Assembly: GCA_003158895.1 (NCBI GenBank)
Contig: PMLO01000233.1
Coordinates: 18,500 to 26,319 of the forward strand
From: Propionibacteriaceae bacterium
GTDB taxonomy: Bacteria; Actinomycetota; Actinomycetes; Propionibacteriales; Propionibacteriaceae
Direction of reading: 5' to 3'
DNA: 7,820 bases
Notes under the pieces: generated by a model
Told to the model about the DNA's origin: nothing
Database searches by the model: none
Seen by the model: only the letters and a program-made list of their open reading frames with translations
In this document: positions 1 through 5,717 of the stretch, in pieces
Numbering within the stretch: position 1 is the stretch's first letter
Layout: each line of letters opens with the position of its first letter
Made by a program: the position numbers and the translations under genes

Positions 1-1
1 C

Positions 2-385
2 CCCGATGCCGATGCGATCCTCGAGCTGACCGGCGGCGCCCATGTCAGCATCGACGCGCTCGGGTCGTCCGAGACAGCAGCGGCGTCGGTCCGTACGCTC
101 CGGCGGCGCGGACGCCACGTACAGGTCGGGCTCATGCTGGGCGACCACGCGGATGCTCCGCTGCAGTGGGGGCCGGTCATCTCGAAGGAGCTCGAGATCG
201 TGGGCAGCCATGGGATGGCCGCGGCCGACTACCCGGAGCTGCTCGCGCTCGTGGCAGACGGCCGCCTCGATCCGCGGCAGCTCATCGGACGCGTCGTGAG
301 CCTCGACCAGGCGGGCGCCGAGCTGGCAGCCATGGACTCTCTCGTCGCCCCGACGGCCGGCCTGGTGGTCGCCACAGTCCTCTGA
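2..385 (+). CDS. Zinc-type alcohol dehydrogenase (MDR superfamily), C-terminal part, 5' end outside the window
   Basis: An open frame runs from the window edge to TGA at 383-385, giving about 127 residues with no stop, so the start and the catalytic N-terminal half lie outside the window. The visible part resembles the end of the Rossmann cofactor domain and the closing segment of medium-chain dehydrogenases: a 'GGAHVSIDALGS' strand-turn, then 'RRRGRHVQVGL', then 'ELEIVGSHGM', and near the end 'LDQAGAELAAMDS'. In the family these correspond to the NAD(P)-domain strands and the segment folding back on the catalytic domain. The enzyme would oxidise an alcohol or reduce an aldehyde or ketone in the cytoplasm; the substrate cannot be told. 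The zinc ligands are not in view, so the zinc-type assignment rests on overall resemblance. It converges on the ACT-domain gene across a repeat-rich 77-base gap. Confidence 0.85.
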   Translation, partial: PDADAILELTGGAHVSIDALGSSETAAASVRTLRRRGRHVQVGLMLGDHADAPLQWGPVISKELEIVGSHGMAAADYPELLALVADGRLDPRQLIGRVVSLDQAGAELAAMDSLVAPTAGLVVATVL

Positions 386-389
386 CCCA

Positions 390-450
390 GCGACCGGACA
401 GGCACCTGGATGCCTCGCCGGTCGCGAGAATGCCTGTCCGGTGGCGAGAG
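390..450. terminator. Hairpin-forming repeat cluster between convergent genes, probable two-way terminator
   Basis: Three related segments lie between the stops of the alcohol dehydrogenase and the ACT-domain gene. Bases 390-397 (GCGACCGG) pair with 418-425 (CCGGTCGC), and 400-404 pairs with 411-415 around a 6-base loop, giving an 8 + 5 bp hairpin with a 2x2 internal mismatch. Alternatively 393-404 pairs perfectly over 12 bp with 431-442. This is possible because 411-430 and 431-450 are adjacent direct copies matching at 16 of 20 positions. There is no T-tract, which is common for high-GC actinobacterial terminators. The termination role is inferred from position and folding. Confidence 0.6.
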
Positions 451-462
451 GGAGGAGCGGAC

Positions 463-978
463 CTAGGGGGCGGGCGTGAGGTCGAGATCGACCATCAGCT
501 CGTGTGCCAGGGACTCGAGGTCGTTCTGCAGGCCATCGGTGTCCAGGTCGAGCGGAGCCGTCAGCACGGCGTCGGCCTCGAACAGCAGGCCTCCGGCCAT
601 CGGTGCCTCGACGGTCGCGGTGGCGAGCTGCTCGATGCTCACGCCGCGGACGGCCAGGGCTTGGGTGATGCTCCGTACGATGCCGGGCTGATCGTGACCG
701 ACGAGGTGCAGCACGAGCCTGCGCCCCTCGACCGGCGCAGGGGCGGCGGCCTCCTTGACCGTGACCTCGAGCACGTCGCTCAGGCCGGCCAGCGCTGCAC
801 GCAGGGCATCGACCCGATCCGTCGGCACCTCCACGAGCGCGATGCCCGCGAACGTACCGGCCAGTCTGGCGAGCTGACTCTCCAGCCAGCTGCCGCCCTC
901 GTCGGCGACGACGCGGGACACCCGCGACACGAGTCCCGGCTGGTCGTCGCCGAGCAGGGTGAGTACGAGCTTCGTCAT
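463..978 (-). CDS. Tandem ACT-domain protein, GcvR-like amino-acid-binding regulator
   Basis: A 171-residue protein with two ACT domains: about residues 3-75 starting with 'LTLLGDDQPGLVSRVS', and about 87-165 starting with 'LHLVGHDQPGIVRSIT'. They are joined by a short Ala/Pro linker (77-84). The paired G-[DH]-D-Q-P-G-[LI]-V signatures are typical of the GcvR group, cytoplasmic proteins that bind small ligands, usually amino acids. In enterobacteria GcvR antagonises GcvA at the glycine cleavage operon; no glycine cleavage gene is visible here, so the target is unknown. There is no DNA-binding or enzyme domain. The ATG at 978 is chosen because the first ACT strand begins at once. A GTG nine bases upstream is also possible, and neither has a strong Shine-Dalgarno. 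The frame stays open far upstream only as an antisense shadow of the deaminase gene. It is divergent from that gene. Confidence 0.85.
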   Translation of the reverse strand: MTKLVLTLLGDDQPGLVSRVSRVVADEGGSWLESQLARLAGTFAGIALVEVPTDRVDALRAALAGLSDVLEVTVKEAAAPAPVEGRRLVLHLVGHDQPGIVRSITQALAVRGVSIEQLATATVEAPMAGGLLFEADAVLTAPLDLDTDGLQNDLESLAHELMVDLDLTPAP

Positions 979-994
979 GGCTGACACCGTACGA

Positions 995-1011
995 CCTCGA
1001 GCCGGTCGAGG
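995..1011. promoter_or_regulatory. Inverted repeat CCTCGA-N5-TCGAGG between divergent genes
   Basis: A perfect 6-bp inverted repeat with a 5-base spacer lies 17 bases upstream of the ACT-gene start and about 67 bases upstream of the deaminase start. Its place in a divergent promoter region would suit a dimeric repressor or activator, possibly acting on both genes. CG-rich palindromes of this size arise by chance in GC-rich DNA, so this is tentative. Confidence 0.3.
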
Positions 1012-1077
1012 CCCCGTCCGGTGCCGGTCTGAGCCTCGTGCCCACGGGGACTCGCTCCGACTGCCAGGATGTGCGCC

Positions 1078-1515
1078 ATGAGCGAGTACTCCGTGCCCGA
1101 CTGGGACACGTACTTCCTCGGCATCGCACATGCCGTCTCGGCGCGCGCGAAGTGCCGTCGTCGGAAGGTGGGCGCCGTCCTCGTGGTCGATCGGCGGATC
1201 ATCGCCACTGGCTACAACGGTGCGGCCGCTGGCGAACCGGACTGTCTGGAAGGCGCATGTCCGCGAGGGATGCTCTCGTACGACGTCGTACCCGGTCTCG
1301 GTGACTACGACCGGCCGGGAACGCCGGGCTTCTGCATCGCGATCCACGGCGAGGTGAACGCGCTGCTGTTCGCGACGCGCGACACGAAGGGCGCGACCGC
1401 CTACATCACCGACCCGCCGTGCCCGGGGTGCCGCAAGGCGCTGGCGGCGGCCGGGATCGAGCGGGCCGTGTGGCCCGACGGCGAGTACGACCGCGTCGCG
1501 CTCACCGCGTGGTGA
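1078..1515 (+). CDS. dCMP/cytidine deaminase-family zinc enzyme
   Basis: A 145-residue protein of the deoxycytidylate deaminase family, which hydrolytically converts dCMP to dUMP for thymidylate synthesis. It carries the family signature 'RRKVGAVLVV' (29-38) then 'IIATGYNGAAAGEPDC' (41-56). The catalytic motif is 'IHGEVNAL' (89-96): His90 would be a zinc ligand and Glu92 the proton shuttle. 'PCPGCRKAL' (114-122) supplies zinc ligands Cys115 and Cys118. The common H-A-E is H-G-E here, with both key residues kept. The second ATG (1078) is preferred over the one at 1069 because AGGA at 1066-1069 is then about 8 bases upstream. The long insert between residues 56 and 86 (including 'GDYDRPGTPGFC') resembles actinobacterial members. 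The exact substrate (dCMP, dCTP or another cytosine compound) cannot be fixed from sequence. Tpx follows 44 bases downstream on the same strand. Confidence 0.88.
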   Translation: MSEYSVPDWDTYFLGIAHAVSARAKCRRRKVGAVLVVDRRIIATGYNGAAAGEPDCLEGACPRGMLSYDVVPGLGDYDRPGTPGFCIAIHGEVNALLFATRDTKGATAYITDPPCPGCRKALAAAGIERAVWPDGEYDRVALTAW

Positions 1516-1546
1516 CCATGCGGGCGCCGCATGCGGCGGCATCTGC

Positions 1547-1552
1547 TACAAC
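1547..1552 (+). promoter_or_regulatory. Candidate -10 element for a leaderless tpx transcript
   Basis: TACAAC lies seven bases before the tpx ATG at 1560, the spacing that would put the transcription start on the A of the start codon. No good Shine-Dalgarno precedes the ATG, which fits leaderless translation, common in actinobacteria. No convincing -35 hexamer is seen and the last base of the hexamer is not T, so this is weak. A hairpin ATGCGG-GCG-CCGCAT occupies 1518-1532 just upstream. Confidence 0.25.
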
Positions 1553-1559
1553 GAGTGGT

Positions 1560-2054
1560 ATGGCACACATCACTCGACGCGGTACCCCGGCAACGACCGT
1601 CGGTGACCTGCCCGTGGTCGGCGCCAAGGCGCCTGGCTTCACGCTGGCTGCCGCCAACCTGGAGGACGTGACCCAGGATCACTGGGCCGGCCGGCGGCTC
1701 GTGCTCAACATCTTCCCGAGTATCGACACCGGCACCTGCGCGATGAGCGTCCGTACGTTCAATGCGCTCGCCTCGACGCTGGAGAACACCACCGTCCTGT
1801 GCGTCTCGAACGACCTGCCGTACGCCCAGTCGCGCTTCTGTGGCGCGGAGGGCCTGACGAACGTTGCCACGGCTTCGGCGTTCCGTTCCGACTTCGGCGA
1901 CGTGTACGGGGTGCGCATCCTCGACGGCGGGATGCGGGGTCTGCTCGCGAGGGCGGTCGTCGTCGTCGACACCGACGGCACCGTGGTCTACACGGAGCTG
2001 GTCGATGACATCGGGCACGAGCCCAACTACAACGCGGCGATCGCGGCGCTCTGA
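1560..2054 (+). CDS. tpx: Thiol peroxidase (Tpx, atypical 2-Cys peroxiredoxin)
   Basis: A 164-residue cytoplasmic peroxidase that reduces hydrogen peroxide and alkyl hydroperoxides and is recycled by thioredoxin. The peroxidatic cysteine is Cys60 in 'FPSIDTGTCAMSVRTFN' and the resolving cysteine is Cys94 in 'NDLPYAQSRFCGAEG', matching the intramolecular disulfide spacing of E. coli Tpx (61/95). The TxxC active-site pattern and the later Arg (R128 in 'LLARAVVVVD') are present. Length matches the family exactly. One difference is Gly58-Thr59 before the catalytic Cys where Pro-Val or Pro-Thr is usual. An additional Cys81 lies in a core strand. The start fits family length. The PLP-enzyme gene begins two bases after the stop, so the two are almost certainly co-transcribed. 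Confidence 0.95.
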   Translation: MAHITRRGTPATTVGDLPVVGAKAPGFTLAAANLEDVTQDHWAGRRLVLNIFPSIDTGTCAMSVRTFNALASTLENTTVLCVSNDLPYAQSRFCGAEGLTNVATASAFRSDFGDVYGVRILDGGMRGLLARAVVVVDTDGTVVYTELVDDIGHEPNYNAAIAAL

Positions 2055-2056
2055 GC

Positions 2057-2908
2057 ATGACCGTACAGATCGTCGCCGTCCTGGGCACGGGAGTCGTCGG
2101 AACCCATGAACCCGTCATCACCGCCGACGATCTCGGTCTGACACGAGGCGACGGGATCTTCGACGCCACGAGAGTGCTGACGGACGCCGACGGTCACAGC
2201 GTCGTCGAGCACCTCGACCGGCACCTGATGCGCCTGGCGCGATCCGCACAGGCCATGGAACTGCCGGCTCCAGACGTCGATGGCATCGCCGCCCTGGTCG
2301 CCGAGGCACTGGCCGCGTGGACCACCCCTGGCGAGGCCGCGCTCAAGATCGTCCACACCCGCGGCCTTGAGCACGCGGCGACGCTCAAGGCATCGACGCT
2401 GCTCACGATCACCGAGACGGAGCCGGGCCTCCGCCGCCCGCTGGCCGTGGCGACCCTGGCCCGCGGCTACGCGAGCGACACGTTCGCCGACGCCCCGTGG
2501 CTCCTCGGCGGGGCAAAGCTCCTGTCGTACGCGGTCCACACCTCCGCGAGGCGCGAGGCGGCGCGACGCGGCGCGGACGACGCGCTGTTCGTGAGCAGTG
2601 ACGGGTACGCCCTCGAAGCGCCCACCTCCTCGCTCCTGTGGGTCGTGGACGGAGCTGTACGAACGACGCCCACGGGTGCCACGGGTATCTTGGGTTCGGT
2701 GACGGTCGAGATCCTCAAGGAGTGGGCGCGCGACGAGGGCGTACGGTTCGAGTCCGCTCTCATCCGTCCCGCTGACCTGTACGCGGTGAGCGGCGCCTGG
2801 CTCGCCTCGTCCGTACGTGGCGTCTGCCCGATCACCACCCTCGACGGGGCGGCGCTGCCGACATCGGAGGTCTGGACCGACCGACTCGCGAGTGCTGCCG
2901 GGTTCTGA
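2057..2908 (+). CDS. pabC: Class IV aminotransferase-fold PLP enzyme, probably 4-amino-4-deoxychorismate lyase
   Basis: A 283-residue fold-type IV PLP enzyme. The N-terminal 'TADDLGLTRGDGIFDATRV' (22-40) is typical of the group. The PLP lysine is most likely Lys154 in 'GGAKLLSYAVHTSARREAARRGADDALFV', and Glu187 in 'DGYALEAPTSSLLWV' would sit by the pyridine nitrogen. The C-terminal half has the usual 'GATGILGSVTVEILKEWA' and 'WLASSVRGVCPITTLDG' segments. The family includes branched-chain aminotransferase, D-amino acid transaminase and aminodeoxychorismate lyase. Size and resemblance to actinobacterial proteins favour the lyase, which makes p-aminobenzoate plus pyruvate for folate. The symbol is therefore likely but not certain, and no other folate gene is in view. 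It starts two bases after the tpx stop, with no room for its own promoter in the gap. Confidence 0.82.
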   Translation: MTVQIVAVLGTGVVGTHEPVITADDLGLTRGDGIFDATRVLTDADGHSVVEHLDRHLMRLARSAQAMELPAPDVDGIAALVAEALAAWTTPGEAALKIVHTRGLEHAATLKASTLLTITETEPGLRRPLAVATLARGYASDTFADAPWLLGGAKLLSYAVHTSARREAARRGADDALFVSSDGYALEAPTSSLLWVVDGAVRTTPTGATGILGSVTVEILKEWARDEGVRFESALIRPADLYAVSGAWLASSVRGVCPITTLDGAALPTSEVWTDRLASAAGF

Positions 2909-2934
2909 GATGTCCGCTCAGGCGCTGCGAACTC

Positions 2935-2952
2935 TGCCTTGTCGGCAAGGCA
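2935..2952 (+). terminator. 7-bp hairpin downstream of the pabC-like gene
   Basis: TGCCTTG-TCGG-CAAGGCA is a perfect 7-bp stem with a 4-base loop, 27 bases after the pabC-like stop and about 80 bases before the ferric-reductase start. Position suits the end of the tpx-pabC unit. It has no following T-run, so it could instead be an operator half or part of a leader for the next operon. Confidence 0.45.
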
Positions 2953-3010
2953 ACCGAGCCTTAACCGAAGTCGTACACCTTTCACCGATGTCTCACAGGA
3001 ATCGCACAGC
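2952..3010 (+). promoter_or_regulatory. Phased 11-bp direct repeats upstream of the flavin electron-transfer operon
   Basis: Two copies of AACCGA start at 2952 and 2963, 11 bases apart. Then three T-rich/CAC units follow, with CAC at 2983, 2994 and 3005 (TTTCACCG, TCTCACAG, TCGCACAG), again spaced exactly 11 bases. Tandem half-sites on one face of the helix are the usual layout for OmpR/PhoB-family response regulators, and TTCACC-like units recall actinobacterial PhoP boxes. The last unit would overlap the -35 position for a -10-like TAGTGA at 3025-3030. The repeats are visible directly; the regulator is inference and no regulator gene is in the window. Confidence 0.45.
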
Positions 3011-3031
3011 CACGGCCGCGACGGTAGTGAC

Positions 3032-4492
3032 ATGTCAACGACCACAACTGACCGTCCGGTGAAGCAGAACACCGCGGCTCCGCGGAGGGGCACTGCCCGC
3101 GCCGCTGACTACGCCGCCGCTCTGCGCCGCCGCTACAGGATCCAGTCGTTCGGCCGTAATCTCCGCGCCGACCTGCTCACCGTGATCGGCTGGGTCTCCG
3201 TGGCCATGTCGATCACGCTCTGGCTCGCCGACGGCGGACTGAACAAGATCACGTCCTTCGGTACCGCGCTCACGGCTCTCGGCATCGTCTCCGGCCTGGT
3301 CGCCACCGACCTCATGGTCCTCATGCTGCTGCTCGCCGCGCGGATCCCCTTCGTCGATCGGGCGTTCGGGCATGACCACGCCGTCGCAGTCCACACCAAG
3401 CTCGGCAAGTGGGTCCTCTACGGCCTGCTGCTCCACGGCTGGTTCCTCCTGTGCGGCTACGCCGCCAAGGACGGACTGGGGCTGACCGCTGAGGCAGGAT
3501 CGCTGCTCAGCGTCAACGACCTCGTCCTCGGCGTCTGCGCCCTCGGCATCCTCGGCGCCGTCGCGATCTCGTCGATCATCGCGGTCAAGAAGTCGATGCC
3601 GTACGAGGTGTGGCACGTCATCCACCTCCTCACGTACATCGCCGTCGGCTTCTCGCTGCCTCACCAGTTCTCGATGGGCGCCCTGATGGGTCCTGGGACG
3701 TTCGCCCGCGGGTACTGGATCGGGCTCTTCGTCGTGACCGGCTTCGCGATCCTCGCCTTCCGGGTCTTCCTGCCGTTCTTCGCGTCGCTCGAGCACCAGC
3801 TCGTCGTCACGAAGGTGCGGTACGAGGCCAACGACGTGGTCTCGATCGAGATGCAGGGACGCAACCTCCCGGCGCTCGATGTGGAAGGCGGCCAGTTCTT
3901 CCAGTGGCGCTTCCTCGCCAAGGGCCTCTGGTGGCACCAGCACCCGTTCTCCGTGTCGGCCGCTCCCACATCCGACACGCTGCGGATCACGATCCGCGCC
4001 CTGGGTCGCGGCACGACCGCGCTGATGAACGTGAAGCCGGGTACGAGGGTCATGATCGAAGGCCCGTACGGGATCTTCTCCGACGCCTCGCGTACCGCAG
4101 CGAACCTCGTCATGGTCGGCATCGGCATCGGCATCGCGCCGATACGGGCCCTGCTCGAGGCGACCGACATCGTTCCGGGACGGGCGACAGTCATCCTCCG
4201 AGGCCACACGCCGAGCCAGCTGTACCTCCTGCGCGAGATCCAGGTCCTGTGCCAGGAGCGGGGCGTCAAGCTCATCACGCTGGTCGGGTCACGCACCCAG
4301 AACCGCCTCCATGAGACGGGCTGGATGCCGGCCTCCCACCGTGGCAACCGGCTGGTTGACCTGGTGCCGTACGTGGCAGACAGCGACGTGTACGTGTGTG
4401 GACCGCAGACCGCGTCCGACCTCGTGATCGCCGACGCGCTGGCCTGCGGCACCCCCGCCAACTCGATTCACAACGAAAGGTTCGCTTGGTGA
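3032..4492 (+). CDS. Ferric-reductase-like transmembrane oxidoreductase (haem/FAD/NAD(P) protein)
   Basis: A 486-residue fusion of a ferric-reductase-like membrane domain and a ferredoxin-NADP-reductase-like cytoplasmic domain. Residues 1-45 are basic and cytosolic. Hydrophobic spans lie around 47-66, 79-103, 125-143, 163-184, 196-210 and 228-250. Candidate haem ligands are His121 and His135 ('HTKLGKWVLYGLLLHGW', 14 apart), and His195/His198/His211 around 'WHVIHLLTYIAVGFSLPHQ'. The reductase part has the FAD motif 'HPFSVS' (304-309), 'GPYG' (344-347), the nucleotide loop 'GIGIGIAPIRALLE' (363-376), 'VCGP' (455-458) and an aromatic C-terminus 'NERFAW'. It should move electrons from NAD(P)H across the membrane, here most likely to the next gene's FMN protein. 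The start is ATG 3032; an upstream in-frame TTG at 2939 falls inside a hairpin and is rejected. No strong Shine-Dalgarno is seen, and GTG 3059 is an alternative. Its stop overlaps the next start (GTGA). Confidence 0.9.
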   Translation: MSTTTTDRPVKQNTAAPRRGTARAADYAAALRRRYRIQSFGRNLRADLLTVIGWVSVAMSITLWLADGGLNKITSFGTALTALGIVSGLVATDLMVLMLLLAARIPFVDRAFGHDHAVAVHTKLGKWVLYGLLLHGWFLLCGYAAKDGLGLTAEAGSLLSVNDLVLGVCALGILGAVAISSIIAVKKSMPYEVWHVIHLLTYIAVGFSLPHQFSMGALMGPGTFARGYWIGLFVVTGFAILAFRVFLPFFASLEHQLVVTKVRYEANDVVSIEMQGRNLPALDVEGGQFFQWRFLAKGLWWHQHPFSVSAAPTSDTLRITIRALGRGTTALMNVKPGTRVMIEGPYGIFSDASRTAANLVMVGIGIGIAPIRALLEATDIVPGRATVILRGHTPSQLYLLREIQVLCQERGVKLITLVGSRTQNRLHETGWMPASHRGNRLVDLVPYVADSDVYVCGPQTASDLVIADALACGTPANSIHNERFAW

Positions 4493-4956
4493 GTACTAGA
4501 GCGAAGTTCGCAGCAGTAGTCGCCTCCGCGGGTGTCCTTGGGGCCGGATGGGCAGTCGGTACCGCAAACGGTGCGACCGTCACCAACACGAACACCACCA
4601 CGACCGGGACGACCGCCAACAATGGGACGTCGACGACGTCGACGAACAACACCAACACCACGACAACGGGCAGCACCTCGTACAAGGACGGCACGTACAC
4701 CGGTACGACCGTGCAGCATCGGTTTGGCTCGGTGACCGTCACGGTCACGATCTCGGGCGGCAAGATCACCAATGTCTCGGCCCAGGCGCTCGACGGCGGT
4801 GACCGCAGGTCCCAGTCGATCGACAGCCAGGCCGTCCCGATCATGAAGTCGGAAGTGCTTGCGGCCAACTCGGCCAACGTATCGACCATCAGCGGCGCGA
4901 CCTACACGTCGGGCGCGTACATCACCAGCCTTCAGTCGGCGCTTGCCAAGGCCTGA
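4489..4956 (+). CDS. Exported FMN-binding protein with SGAT flavinylation motif
   Basis: A 155-residue protein starting at GTG 4489, overlapping the previous stop by four bases and preceded by GAAAGG at 4475-4480. The N-terminus 'STRAKF' plus hydrophobic 7-27 is a signal peptide or membrane anchor. Residues 29-64 are a low-complexity Thr/Asn linker. The FMN-binding domain (about 65-155) starts 'YKDGTYTGTTV' and contains 'FGSVTVTVTISGGKITNVSA'. It ends with 'STISGATYTSGAYITSLQSAL', whose SGAT (135-138) is the signature in which FMN is phosphoester-linked to threonine (Thr138 by analogy with NqrC/RnfG). It would accept electrons from the adjacent membrane reductase on the outer face and pass them to an unidentified acceptor. 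Loading requires ApbE, whose local gene is interrupted. The family assignment is firm; the electron acceptor is unknown. Confidence 0.92.
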   Translation: MSTRAKFAAVVASAGVLGAGWAVGTANGATVTNTNTTTTGTTANNGTSTTSTNNTNTTTTGSTSYKDGTYTGTTVQHRFGSVTVTVTISGGKITNVSAQALDGGDRRSQSIDSQAVPIMKSEVLAANSANVSTISGATYTSGAYITSLQSALAKA

Positions 4957-4970
4957 CCGAAAGACTCTCG

Positions 4971-5717
4971 ATGGCTGTGGGGCTCGTACCGGCAAGGCTG
5001 GTTTTCGAGTCGATGGGCACGGTGGTGACAGTGATCTCCACCGTGCCCATGGACACTGCTACGGCTGACGCGGTCAAGGGAGCGTTCCGCGAACTCGACG
5101 AGCGCTTCTCCTTGTACCGCCACGATTCCGAGGCCAGCGCCATCGGGCGGGACCGGTCCCTGATCCGCTCGGCCAGCGAGCCGTACCGTGACATGTACTA
5201 GGACGCGGTCGCCTGGCTCGCCGCCACCGGCGGCGCGTTCACGCCGCACCGTCCGGACGGTGTCGTAGATCTCTCCGGCATCGTCAAAGCTCGTGCCATC
5301 GAATCGGCCGGCGGCGTCCTCGTGGCCCACGGGCACCAGGACTGGTGCCTCAACGCCGGCGGGGACGTGCTGGTCTCCGGCACACAGGCATCAGGCCAGC
5401 CGTGGACGGTGGGTATCGTCGACCCGGACGACCGCAGCCGGCTCTGGACGCAGATCGACACGCATCCGGGGCGCATGGCTGTGGCTACCTCAGGGGTTCA
5501 GGAGCGCGGGGAGCACGTGTGGCGGATGGTGTCCGAGACCACGTTCACCCAAGTCACCGTCGCGGCCGCCGATATCGAGACTGCCGACGTACTGGCGACA
5601 GCCATCCTCGGGGGCGGGATCGCGACGCTCGAGCTCGTACAGAAGGCGTACGACATCGACGTGCTCGCCCAGGCGAGCGACGGCACCGTCTGGGCGTCGC
5701 CGATCTTTTCCGCCTAG
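4971..5717 (+). pseudogene. apbE: apbE FMN transferase, interrupted by an in-frame TAG at codon 77
   Basis: ApbE attaches FMN from FAD to threonine in exported flavoproteins. Reading from ATG 4971 (GAAAG a few bases upstream, 14 bases after the FMN-protein stop) gives an ApbE N-terminus: 'FESMGTVVTV' (12-21) and 'LDERFSLYRHDSEASAI' (42-58). The frame hits TAG at 5199-5201 after 'EPYRDMY'. It then continues without any shift as 'DAVAWLAATGGAF' to the genuine stop at 5715-5717. All later ApbE hallmarks are intact: 'DLSGIVK' (100-106), 'LNAGGDVLVSG' (127-137), 'VATSG' (171-175) and the metal-site segment 'TADVLATA' (204-211). The full length of about 248 codons fits the family. The damage is one substitution, consistent with GAG, CAG or AAG to TAG, a base-call error, or readthrough. 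A 76-residue product would lack the active site. A GTG restart at 5322 would lack the N-terminal part and has no visible ribosome site. Confidence 0.88.

Noticed and set aside
166..984. 272-residue plus-strand open frame over the start of the window
   Set aside because: It runs out of frame through the dehydrogenase and antisense to the ACT gene, with Arg-rich, motif-free translation.
979..1542. Upstream extension of the ACT-domain gene to 359 residues
   Set aside because: The extra part is antisense to the deaminase gene, has no recognisable motif, and the ACT domain begins immediately after ATG 978.
2939..3031. TTG start at 2939 for the ferric-reductase gene
   Set aside because: It lies inside the 2935-2952 hairpin, has no ribosome site, and would translate the phased regulatory repeats.
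3035..4207. 390-residue minus-strand open frame opposite the ferric-reductase gene
   Set aside because: Its translation is Arg/Asp/Glu-rich low-complexity sequence typical of an antisense shadow in GC-rich DNA, and the plus strand has a clear multi-motif protein.
5199..5201. TAG in apbE as programmed readthrough or pyrrolysine
   Set aside because: No readthrough signal or pyrrolysine machinery is visible, the position is not a known pyrrolysine site, and a point mutation or base-call error is simpler.
5202..5717. Second half of apbE as an independent gene from GTG 5322
   Set aside because: No Shine-Dalgarno precedes it, and ApbE sequence continues in frame between 5202 and 5322, so it is part of the broken gene.
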